Source: Oligoflexia bacterium (GTDB lineage Bacteria; Bdellovibrionota; Bacteriovoracia; Bacteriovoracales; Bacteriovoracaceae). Taken from it: a stretch of DNA of 32,728 nucleotides. The stretch is taken from NCBI GenBank assembly GCA_015232015.1, contig JADGAM010000004.1:20171-52898 (forward strand), read 5' to 3'. Below are positions 1-7,851 of this stretch, piece after piece (the stretch's first letter is position 1; each line of letters opens with the position of its first letter). Under the pieces are notes generated by a model. It did not search any database. It saw only the letters and a program-made list of their open reading frames with translations, and had not been told where the DNA came from. A program made the translations under genes and the position numbers.

Positions 1-66
1 GAATTATGAATAGGGTAATTGACTGCTACTTGATAATATTTTTTAGACATTTTATTTTATTGATCA

Positions 67-87
67 ATTAAACATTAAACATTAAAA
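67..87. repeat. Heptamer tandem array ATTAAAC, 3 units
   Basis: Three head-to-tail 7-base units (ATTAAAC, ATTAAAC, ATTAAAA). The last unit overlaps the stop codon of the minus-strand gene that ends at 82. It is one of six arrays of 7- or 14-base period in the window. Confidence 0.75.
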
Positions 88-1098
88 AAGAAATGGAAAT
101 TTTTGTTTTAAATATTGAACTTCGAAAAGATTTTTATTAGGTCTAAGTTCAGTTGCTTTCTTTACAAAAATTTCATGAGAAATATCCTTATGCTCGAGAG
201 AAAGAGTTTTAATAACATAATTTTTTTGTTCAAATGTTTTTAAAGTAATATATCTAGGGGCATTAAATAAACTTAGAAAAGACGAATATTCGTCGATACT
301 CAGCTCAAATTCAAAATCTTGATTATGATGGTAAAAATATTTTAATAAATGTTGATTATTGTTAAATAGCATTTCAGAATTTTTCAAAAGAACTTTCCAA
401 GTAAATTCTCCGCTTTCATTAGTAAGAAAAATATTTTTATTAACATAAAAGGAATTTTCCGCCAACAAACCCATAATTTTAGCTTTTTCCGAGGGATTAG
501 TTGGAAGAAGAGGTGAAGTTTCAGTTTTTTTCAGAGCAGGATTTTGTGTTATCTGCTGTAGATAAACTTTGTATTTATCTAGTAGTTCAAATTTTTCTTT
601 ATTTATTATTTCTTTATTAAATTGGAAATCATCATTATTTTCTTTTAAAAATCTAGTAACTAGACCACGGTGATTTGAAAACAGGTAATAAAATAATGAG
701 TAGAATATATTTCTCGAAGTACCAATTTTATCGGAGGTGAATTCTTTTAGTAGGCCTTCACTATTATCGATATAAAAAACATCTAATAAAGAATTTTTAT
801 TCATTTTTTCATCATTAAATATTTTTTGTAATATTGTTAAATTGCCTTGAGTTTTATCCATATAGAAAGTAAGTTCAACAAAAATCTTACTTGCTTTTTC
901 ATCAGCATTAAGATTAAGTTCTTCGTTGATACAAAACTTTATTATACTGGAATTTGCAGTTATTGTTTTATTAGAAGCATTTCGAAGAAGTGATTCTGCA
1001 GTTGGATTTATGGCCCAACAATTAGAATTAATGGTAATGATAGTTAAAAATAAAACAAATAAAGCACGTGTTAATATATTTATAAATGATATATGCAT
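82..1098 (-). CDS. Hypothetical exported protein, 338 aa
   Basis: I do not recognise the family. Residues 1-28 look like a Sec signal peptide: a short N-terminal segment, a hydrophobic run rich in L, F and I, then a probable cleavage site after the Cys-Trp-Ala that precedes Ile29. The Cys is not in a convincing lipobox. The mature part is soluble-looking, Asn/Lys/Phe-rich, and has no further membrane segments or recognisable catalytic motif. A likely location is periplasm or outer surface. The ATG start is supported by AAGGA about seven bases upstream. It is divergent from the porin-like gene at 1202, with a 103-base shared upstream region. It could be a lineage-specific exported protein; no function is assigned. 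Confidence 0.7.
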   Translation of the reverse strand: MHISFINILTRALFVLFLTIITINSNCWAINPTAESLLRNASNKTITANSSIIKFCINEELNLNADEKASKIFVELTFYMDKTQGNLTILQKIFNDEKMNKNSLLDVFYIDNSEGLLKEFTSDKIGTSRNIFYSLFYYLFSNHRGLVTRFLKENNDDFQFNKEIINKEKFELLDKYKVYLQQITQNPALKKTETSPLLPTNPSEKAKIMGLLAENSFYVNKNIFLTNESGEFTWKVLLKNSEMLFNNNQHLLKYFYHHNQDFEFELSIDEYSSFLSLFNAPRYITLKTFEQKNYVIKTLSLEHKDISHEIFVKKATELRPNKNLFEVQYLKQKFPFLF

Positions 1099-1169
1099 GT
1101 GAAGTTCCTTATAAAAATTTTTTCTAGTGAATTGTTATTCGATTTGTTATGATAAAAATGCTCTATTAA

Positions 1170-1175
1170 TATAAT
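1170..1175 (+). promoter_or_regulatory. Possible -10 box for the porin-like gene
   Basis: A perfect TATAAT lies 27 bases before the ATG at 1202, in the divergent intergenic region. Only a weak -35 (TTATGA, 17 bases upstream) is visible. In DNA this AT-rich a perfect -10 by chance is not rare, so the call is tentative. Confidence 0.3.
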
Positions 1176-1201
1176 ATATATTTTATTTTAGAAAAAAGAA
1201 T

Positions 1202-2206
1202 ATGTGTAAATTAAAATCTACAATTATAATCAGTTTATATTGCATTAGCAGTAGTTTTCTGATTAATTTAAATTCCAATCTCAATTTCGCATATGCTGGC
1301 GCCAGAATTCATGATTATGAGACAACAAGATTAAAATCAACTGCCGGGACAGGTGTTGCATCAGTTTTAATGGAAGAATCCTCTGTTTTAAATCCTGCCC
1401 CCATTGCTTTTTTTAATGTTTCTTCGTTTTATGTGCAAAAGACAAATATAAAATATGGCGAGAGTAATGTTACAATAGCGGATAGTTCAAATTCTAGTTC
1501 ATCATCTCAAACATCTTCCTTGTCTTCATCTTCACCATCTGCAAAGGACGACTCTAGTTCATGGGCGGTAACTGTATCTGATGCAAAGAGTGGAGTTAAA
1601 GGTTCAGTTAGTTATCAAAAACAAGAAGAGTGGTTTGATCAGAGAAAACGTTTTAATGTAGCTCTTGCAAGTAATGTTGGCAAAACATCATCGCTTGGTT
1701 TTATGTATAGAAGAACAACAGACAAGATAAGTGATGATGGTCAAAATTATTCAGAAAAAAACTACAATCAAATGGTCATAGGTAGTATGTATGCCTTAAA
1801 TGAAAATTTCACTGTTGGTATGTTAGTAGTAGATCCCTTTAAAAGTAAGATAGATGATAATCGTGCTTTTTTAGGTCTGCAATTTATGCTCACCAATGTC
1901 TTAACTTTAATTGCTGATGTAGGCTCAGATTATAACCAAAATCTTGCAAATAGATTTGTTTATAAAGGAGCAGTACAAATTAATTTTTTTAGTGATCTCT
2001 ATCTGCGTGCAGGTTTTTTTAATGATAAAGGCCTAAATGAGTTGGGTAATGGAGTGGGTATAGGTTGGGTTTCTCCTCGACTACTTCTGGAGGCCGCAAT
2101 GAAAAATACTGAATTTAAATATTCAGATGAAGAAATGCATAATTATACTTTAAATAAACCAAAAAATATGCGAGAGATTGCCTTTTCAATTTCCTACCGC
2201 TTTTAA
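1202..2206 (+). CDS. Outer-membrane beta-barrel-like protein, 334 aa
   Basis: A signal peptide covers residues 1-32, with likely cleavage after Ala-Tyr-Ala. The mature N-terminus has a Gly-Thr-Gly...Leu-Asn-Pro-Ala stretch, like the start of PorV/PorQ/FadL-type barrels, where a GAG...NPAG motif is usual. The rest alternates short amphipathic strands with turns, and the protein ends Ser-Ile-Ser-Tyr-Arg-Phe. A terminal aromatic strand of this kind is the usual BAM recognition signature. A Ser-rich low-complexity loop sits at about residues 92-120. I infer an outer-membrane barrel; substrate or partner is unknown. It is transcribed away from the gene at 82-1098 and followed by a long inverted repeat (2241-2342). 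No good Shine-Dalgarno precedes the ATG. Confidence 0.75.
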   Translation: MCKLKSTIIISLYCISSSFLINLNSNLNFAYAGARIHDYETTRLKSTAGTGVASVLMEESSVLNPAPIAFFNVSSFYVQKTNIKYGESNVTIADSSNSSSSSQTSSLSSSSPSAKDDSSSWAVTVSDAKSGVKGSVSYQKQEEWFDQRKRFNVALASNVGKTSSLGFMYRRTTDKISDDGQNYSEKNYNQMVIGSMYALNENFTVGMLVVDPFKSKIDDNRAFLGLQFMLTNVLTLIADVGSDYNQNLANRFVYKGAVQINFFSDLYLRAGFFNDKGLNELGNGVGIGWVSPRLLLEAAMKNTEFKYSDEEMHNYTLNKPKNMREIAFSISYRF

Positions 2207-2240
2207 GTAGCTGTTATAAATAGAGTCTCATTCCTAGAGA

Positions 2241-2342
2241 AAATTTCTAAGCTTAATTAAATTTAAGGAATCAGTTTCAGTTGCCCTCGCTACCTGAAGT
2301 ATAAACTGATTAATTTAAATTCAGTTACGCTTACAAAAATTT
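2241..2342. repeat. Long imperfect inverted repeat with GC-rich loop
   Basis: The left arm (2241-2280) and right arm (2294-2342) are reverse-complementary in blocks: AAATTT, TAAGCKTAA, ATTTAA, AATCAGTTT and CAG. The 13-base loop (2281-2293) is unusually GC-rich for this DNA. It lies in the roughly 280-base gap between the porin-like gene and the HD-GYP gene, both on the plus strand. No run of T directly follows, so a classical terminator is not obvious. It may be a terminator, a structured leader or a small repeat element. Nothing else is clear in this gap apart from a 31-codon ORF at 2406-2501. Confidence 0.65.
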
Positions 2343-2405
2343 AAGTTCAATTTTATTTCTATATTATATTCATGAAAAATAAATTGAAGTAAAATTGGTG
2401 ATAGC

Positions 2406-2501
2406 ATGAACAAAATTTTTTACAAAACAGAAAGGTCTGTCATTTTGGCCAAATTCAATAAATTCAAAAAGCATCGTATGAAAAAGGATGGGGATGAATA
2501 G
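2406..2501 (+). CDS. Possible 31-aa leader ORF overlapping the HD-GYP start
   Basis: ATG at 2406, TAG ending at 2501. It overlaps the first codons of the HD-GYP gene in another frame. GGTG lies five bases before the ATG, a weak ribosome site. The peptide is Lys/Phe-rich and unlike anything I know. It could be a translational-coupling leader, the remains of a longer N-terminus, or chance. Confidence 0.2.
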   Translation: MNKIFYKTERSVILAKFNKFKKHRMKKDGDE

Positions 2502-3963
2502 ATATAGCGATAATAATAACAATAGTGATAAGAATACCAATGAGATTTTATCGGATAAACCAAAAATCTTGATTGTAGTAGATAGCGATAATTTCTTGCA
2601 TTCACTTAGAAATCATATCGATATTGGCCGCTGGAATGTTGAATTTGCTAATAATTTTAAAGCAGCTTCAATGTATTTGAATACTGAAGTTACCGAATTC
2701 AATTGTATTATTATAAATCCCTCATTGGAAAATAAAAATAATGGTCTACTCCTTTTGAAATCATGTCATGAATTTCATAATTCTGTATCTATCTATTTAC
2801 TTAATAATCATTTTGAAGATTGGATTGATCAACTAGCTAATAATAATCTTGGAATTCAAGGGGTATTGAAAACTCCGGATGAAATAATAAATGTCATAGA
2901 AAAAATTGAAGCAGGAATGGTTCCTGTAACAGAAATGAAGAAAAATATTATTTCATTACCCCAAAACGATCTTAATAATGATTACATTCCAATTAAGACT
3001 CAAAATTTTATTGCAGGTCAAGTATCTTACTATGATATCTATATATGCTTAGGTAAAAATAAATATTTAAAATTAATTAATTCTGGTGATCTTTTTGATT
3101 GCAAACGTTTCTATAAATATAAAGATAAAGGACTTAATTATTTATTTATTAAAAAGGAAGATCAAGAAGAGTATTTGGGATATTGTGAGAGTTTAATGAG
3201 CTGTGCGATTAGCTCTCACCAGGCATCGTCTGTTGTTAAAACAAAACTTATATTAAATTATGGAAATGAAGTAATTAAATTTCTAAAAATTAAAAAATTA
3301 GATGAAAGAACAATTGAATATGCTACAAATTACACCGATAATGTCTGGAAACATTTAGACAAAATTAAAAAAAATAATAGTGTATTAAAAGATATTTTTA
3401 AAAATATAAGTAACTATGACCATGTAGCTTCTACCACTTTTATTGCTGGTATTGCAGGTAGAGCTTTTGGATTAGAATCCTCAATTTGTGTAGAAATTTT
3501 AGGGTTAGGTGCCTTGTTACACGATATTGGACTAGTCGATCTTTTAAAATTGTACACCTATGATCCAACTATTGATATCCTTAATAATGAAACATTGATT
3601 GAGTTAGAGATAGAAAAAGAGGGGTGTCCAAATTCCAGAAGGAATGATTTGAAAAAGTTGTATTACTTACATCCAGAGAGAGGAGCGGAGATATTAAGTC
3701 AGATGGATAAAATTCACCCCACTATTATTCAAATAGTTGCCCAACATCATAATAGAATAGATGGAAGTGGATTTCCAGCAGTAAACAAAGGAACTGCCTT
3801 GAATCCGTTGTCACAATTAGTGGGTATCTCTGATGAGTTCACAAGACTTATTAAATTACATGATACCTCCGATACAAATAAAATCATTAAAGAATTTTCT
3901 AAAAAAATAAGTTCTTTTCAAATGCCAATAAGAAATGCTTTTTTGTCAATTTGTTGTGAATAA
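2494..3963 (+). CDS. HD-GYP domain protein with degenerate receiver domain
   Basis: Likely a cyclic-di-GMP phosphodiesterase. Residue numbers count from the ATG at 2488. Residues ~25-140 resemble a response-regulator receiver: the acidic pair Asp32/Asp34 is present, but the usual phospho-acceptor position reads Asn-Pro-Ser near residue 77. It is therefore probably not phosphorylated in the normal way. Residues ~175-235 form a small domain of unknown type. The catalytic part follows: His312, His345-Asp346 (LLHDIGLVDL), HPERGAEIL near 395, and HHNRIDGSGFP at 420-430, close to the canonical HHExxDGxGYP with GFP in place of GYP. I prefer the ATG at 2494 because AAGGA at 2484-2488 overlaps the ATG at 2488 but sits five bases before 2494. 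It converges with the ygfK-like gene. Confidence 0.85.
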   Translation: MNRYSDNNNNSDKNTNEILSDKPKILIVVDSDNFLHSLRNHIDIGRWNVEFANNFKAASMYLNTEVTEFNCIIINPSLENKNNGLLLLKSCHEFHNSVSIYLLNNHFEDWIDQLANNNLGIQGVLKTPDEIINVIEKIEAGMVPVTEMKKNIISLPQNDLNNDYIPIKTQNFIAGQVSYYDIYICLGKNKYLKLINSGDLFDCKRFYKYKDKGLNYLFIKKEDQEEYLGYCESLMSCAISSHQASSVVKTKLILNYGNEVIKFLKIKKLDERTIEYATNYTDNVWKHLDKIKKNNSVLKDIFKNISNYDHVASTTFIAGIAGRAFGLESSICVEILGLGALLHDIGLVDLLKLYTYDPTIDILNNETLIELEIEKEGCPNSRRNDLKKLYYLHPERGAEILSQMDKIHPTIIQIVAQHHNRIDGSGFPAVNKGTALNPLSQLVGISDEFTRLIKLHDTSDTNKIIKEFSKKISSFQMPIRNAFLSICCE

Positions 3964-3964
3964 A

Positions 3965-4017
3965 CTGTTTTTTTACAAGCGCATATCACTCAGAGAAGGT
4001 TTAATGTAAAAAAATAG
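3965..4017. terminator. Bidirectional terminator-like hairpin
   Basis: CTGTTTTTTTACA (3965-3977) and TGTAAAAAAATAG (4005-4017) are inverted with one mismatch around a 27-base loop. The stem is AT-only, so stability is modest. The position between convergent genes, the HD-GYP gene ending at 3963 and the ygfK-like gene ending at 4074, fits a shared terminator. Confidence 0.5.
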
Positions 4018-4073
4018 ATTGAAAAATTTTTATATTTTTTGACGGGCCATTAAGAAATGGGAAGTTATTAAGT

Positions 4074-7000
4074 TTACATTCCTACGTGTACAGGAAGGGA
4101 TTTATAAAGCAAAATCATCTTATATAAGTCTTTTGATGAAATTGATAGATTTGATAGCGATGATGTTGATGTTGATCGATGAAAATCAGGATGAGAATTA
4201 ACAAGAGATACATTGTGAAAGGTAAAGTTTTTGCGATCAAATTCTATTTTAATATTTATTTCTCTCGATTCATAAATAATAATATTTAAAGTTTTACTTA
4301 AAGGATTGTCGATCAAAGAATATTCAACACCATTAAATTTTGCTTTAAGGGCCGGAATTATGTTTCCATTTTTGCCCTCTTCTTCATTAACTTTATTTTT
4401 ATTTTTATTTTGCGATATAAAATAAAATACATTATCTGATAGTTGATCGTATGCTTCTGTAGTTAGGCAAATTTTGGGTTTGTCCATGTAGGGTTTACCG
4501 GCAGTTGGACAAAAAGTAGCACAGTTGCCACATTCATTACAAAAGTTGGAGATGTTTGCTGTTTGATAACGTTGATTAATTGTCCAGTCGTAGGATTCAC
4601 CATAACTAAGCTCGCCATTTTTTAATATGATATCTTTAATTAAAAACTGCTGAGGAAAATTTTTAATTTCATAACTAAAATTTGCACGATTAGGACATAC
4701 ACTTACGCAAACATCACACAAATTATCACAATACAAACAACGTTCAGATTCAAGTTTTGCCTCTTTATCGGATAAATTTTTTATTACTACATCAAAGCCT
4801 TTACGCTTCTTTAATTCTATCTTGGGCACAGGAATACCATATGCTCTAGTTGATTTTTTAAATCTTAATTCATCAATATTGATGTTTTTTTTATGAATAG
4901 AATAATCTTCCACGATGCTCGAAAGATTTTGAAAAAAATCTGCAACTTGTTCTTTGGCGGCAATGGTAAGAGCAGTATTAAATCCATCTGCGATTCCCTT
5001 AATTATTGAAGATGGTCCGCGGACTACATCTCCTCCCATTAAGACTTTATTAACGTCAAAATTTGGCGGAAGAAAATTTAGGGATGTTTCTTGTCCGATG
5101 GCATTTATTATGTAATCAGCTTTAATGTTAAAATTTGACCCTTCAATAATTTTTGAAATAGCTCTTCCGCTTTTATCCATTTCATTAGTCAAATTCATTT
5201 TAACACATTCAAGGGCCACTACTTTTCCTTTTTTGCTAATGATTTTGTTTGGAAGAGTAAGTTCGATTACATTAATTTTTTCATTTGTTAATTCATGAAT
5301 TTCTTCTCTATCGGCGGGCATTTCTTTTGTTGATCTTCTGTATATAATATCAACTTTACCTTGAGGACCTACTAAACGTTTGGCACTTCTAGCAGCATCG
5401 ATTGCAGAGTTTCCTCCACCAATAACAACAACTTTTTTAGGTAGTTTTTTTATTTTATTCCATTTAACTAATTCTAGAAAACTAAGAAAATCGATTAAAC
5501 CAACTTGATGAGCATTAGTATTTATTTCAGAGATTGAAGTTGAAGTTGAAGTTGAAGTTAATAGAATTTCTTCTCCAGGAAGATTTAATTTTTTCGCCTT
5601 ACTTGCTCCAACTGCTACATAGATATAATCAAATTTGTCTTGCAGTTGCTTGAAATCTTCGATATTTGTTAATTCACTATTTTGGTTAATCACAACTCCT
5701 AGGGATTTAATTCGTTCAATATCATGCTGTACTCTTGTGGGAATTGTTCTAAAATTTGGAAGAGCATATGCCAGCATTCCGCCTGCTGTTGGTTTTTTTT
5801 CAAAAACATGAACCTTAAGGCCTGCCAATCTTAAATAGTAGGCAGCACTAAGTCCGCTTGGCCCTCCTCCAATTATGGCCACACTTTTATCGATCTCTTT
5901 TATTTTTATTTTTATTTTATTATTTATATTGTTACTTTTATGATTAGTACTTTTTTTGTTATTTTTGTTGCTTTCTTTTTCTTTCATTGCAAGAAAGCGT
6001 TTGATCTCTCTTATTCGTAAAGGATTATCATAATTAATTCGCGTACACTTATTTTCACAATTGTGATCGCAGGCCATACCTGTTGAATTTGGAAATGGGT
6101 TTGTTAAACGAATTACTTCAAGTGCTTTTTGCCACTCACCCTTAGAGGTGAGATACATATAAAGAGGAATCATTTGATGAGCAGGGCAAGTATCTTTACA
6201 AGGGGCCTCTATGCAATCAAATGCCGATAGTGGTCTTTGTGTTTTTATATTTGTCCAAGGAAATGCCTCTTTATGATATCTAGAAGGGGCCTCTATAGCT
6301 TTTAAGATCGTTGCATTGATTGTTGATGCCGCGTCTTTGTCTTTAAAGTTTTTTGTTTCTTTTATTGAAAAAATTCTATTGTTATAATCTTTTAAATTTT
6401 TTAGAGTGGCCTTGCTTAAGATTTTTATTTTAGCATTTTTTAATACTAGATCATCAAGATTTTGGGCCTTGCACTTATTCATACCCTTTTTGATATTCTC
6501 GAAATATTGTCCAAGACGCTGATAGCCCCCTGGTTTTAAGAGATCAGAACAAACTGTAAGCGGTCTAATATTTGTGGCCAAAACTTCACAAGCATTAAAA
6601 GCATCAATCCCGCCAGAAAGAGTAAGGTCAAGTTTACCATCAAATTCTTTTTGAATTTTACTAGCAATATTCATGGATAAAGCATGCAGACTTCGTCCCG
6701 ACATGTACATCATTTGATTGCTTTTATCAAAAATGTTTCTATTGTTAACAACTTCCAAAGTGTTGGTGAATTTAATGCTGAAATGGAGTTTTTGTTTTTC
6801 TGATTCTTTCTTTAAATTTTTTATTATTTTTATAGCATCTTTGTATTTAAGATCGTGTTCAAAAGCAATATCTGGAACGTTGATAGTGTCGTGACCAAGT
6901 TTTTTATTTAGAATTTCTCGTAAATCTTTTGCGCCATTTAGAGTGGGATTTAATTTTATTGTGGTATGAAATTTTTCATCTCTAATTAAGTAGAGACCAA

Positions 7001-7790
7001 TTTTTTCAATTTCATCAGGAGGACATCCATGCATGGTTGAAAGTGTAATGTTATCAGATATTGTACTTGGAATTGCAAGTTTCAATATTTGAGGATACAT
7101 TTTTTTTAGTTTTTGTTTGGCCTCTTCAATTTCACTACTTGCATTTCTCATCTTTTTCAAGAATGTTTGCACATTTTCATTCATGATTCCTTGCAAATTG
7201 TAACCTACGCTCATGTTAAAAATGGTTCCGAAATTTTTATGATGATTATCTAAATTCCACTTTAAATTTGAATTTGAATTTGAATTTGAATTTGATTTTG
7301 ATTTTGATTTCGAATTTGGTGAAGATCCTTCAAATTTATCTTTCAAAATATGAATCATGATCCAGGCATTTAAGTATTCATCAAAAGATTGATTAAGTTT
7401 CAATTCTTGAGACCATTCACAATTAAAACCTGCATCTTCCATATCAATACAGGGTTTTGATACTTCTAATTCATCAAGAGTTTGAATAGTTTTTAACTCT
7501 ATAAAACGACAACCCACTAACCAAGCAGCTATGATATTTTGAGAAAGTTGCGTATGTGGACCTGCCGCCACTCCTAGGGGAGAATCTAAAGTTTTAGAAA
7601 ATCGCTCAAGTTTTATTTTAGAAAATTTTTTAGCAGAGAAGAATGAGTTTGCAGAGATACCAAAGATTGTTTTGTAATTTTCATACTCAGCAAAAATCAT
7701 TTTGAATAAGGTTACGATATCCAAAGGATACATTTTATCACTTTTATATTTAAACGTATGCGTATGATTTTCAGTTTTCTGCTCTGTCAT
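4074..7790 (-). CDS. ygfK: YgfK-type putative selenate reductase / Fe-S flavin oxidoreductase
   Basis: A 1238-residue modular cytoplasmic oxidoreductase. Residues ~40-450 are a dihydroorotate-dehydrogenase-like domain with the YgfK signature GVAAGPHTQ, then TLDELEVSKPCIDM, then EWSQELKL (70-130). Residues ~520-600 are a GltD-type Fe-S domain (CKDTCPAHQMIP; CDHNCENKC). Residues 637-950 hold two nucleotide folds: FAD (GGGPSGLSAA) and NAD(P) (VIGGGNSAIDAA). Residues 1018-1032 and 1084-1094 carry two more Cys clusters (CLYCDNLCDVCVSVCP; CNECGNCATFCP). E. coli YgfK is about 1030 aa. The extra length includes repeat-encoded linkers at 157-175 (Ser-Lys/Ser-Asn), ~606-632 (Asn/Lys) and ~744-755 (Thr-Ser). 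The true electron acceptor is not established for the family. ATG is preceded by GGAGGGAGAA. The gene lies 61 bases downstream of the aminotransferase, probably co-transcribed. Confidence 0.88.
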   Translation of the reverse strand: MTEQKTENHTHTFKYKSDKMYPLDIVTLFKMIFAEYENYKTIFGISANSFFSAKKFSKIKLERFSKTLDSPLGVAAGPHTQLSQNIIAAWLVGCRFIELKTIQTLDELEVSKPCIDMEDAGFNCEWSQELKLNQSFDEYLNAWIMIHILKDKFEGSSPNSKSKSKSNSNSNSNSNLKWNLDNHHKNFGTIFNMSVGYNLQGIMNENVQTFLKKMRNASSEIEEAKQKLKKMYPQILKLAIPSTISDNITLSTMHGCPPDEIEKIGLYLIRDEKFHTTIKLNPTLNGAKDLREILNKKLGHDTINVPDIAFEHDLKYKDAIKIIKNLKKESEKQKLHFSIKFTNTLEVVNNRNIFDKSNQMMYMSGRSLHALSMNIASKIQKEFDGKLDLTLSGGIDAFNACEVLATNIRPLTVCSDLLKPGGYQRLGQYFENIKKGMNKCKAQNLDDLVLKNAKIKILSKATLKNLKDYNNRIFSIKETKNFKDKDAASTINATILKAIEAPSRYHKEAFPWTNIKTQRPLSAFDCIEAPCKDTCPAHQMIPLYMYLTSKGEWQKALEVIRLTNPFPNSTGMACDHNCENKCTRINYDNPLRIREIKRFLAMKEKESNKNNKKSTNHKSNNINNKIKIKIKEIDKSVAIIGGGPSGLSAAYYLRLAGLKVHVFEKKPTAGGMLAYALPNFRTIPTRVQHDIERIKSLGVVINQNSELTNIEDFKQLQDKFDYIYVAVGASKAKKLNLPGEEILLTSTSTSTSISEINTNAHQVGLIDFLSFLELVKWNKIKKLPKKVVVIGGGNSAIDAARSAKRLVGPQGKVDIIYRRSTKEMPADREEIHELTNEKINVIELTLPNKIISKKGKVVALECVKMNLTNEMDKSGRAISKIIEGSNFNIKADYIINAIGQETSLNFLPPNFDVNKVLMGGDVVRGPSSIIKGIADGFNTALTIAAKEQVADFFQNLSSIVEDYSIHKKNINIDELRFKKSTRAYGIPVPKIELKKRKGFDVVIKNLSDKEAKLESERCLYCDNLCDVCVSVCPNRANFSYEIKNFPQQFLIKDIILKNGELSYGESYDWTINQRYQTANISNFCNECGNCATFCPTAGKPYMDKPKICLTTEAYDQLSDNVFYFISQNKNKNKVNEEEGKNGNIIPALKAKFNGVEYSLIDNPLSKTLNIIIYESREINIKIEFDRKNFTFHNVSLVNSHPDFHRSTSTSSLSNLSISSKDLYKMILLYKSLPVHVGM
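7264..7318. repeat. In-frame 6-base microsatellite inside ygfK
   Basis: About nine hexamer units (TTTGAA, shifting to TTTGAT on the plus strand) encode an alternating Ser-Lys/Ser-Asn stretch at residues 157-175, in the dehydrogenase-like domain. The unit length preserves the frame. A second hexamer run (AAGTTG x4, near 5535-5560) encodes Thr-Ser repeats in the same gene. Confidence 0.85.
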
Positions 7791-7851
7791 TCTTCTCCCT
7801 CCAATTTCCTTTTTTTCATTTTTTTATTTTATATATTTTAAAATTATATAT

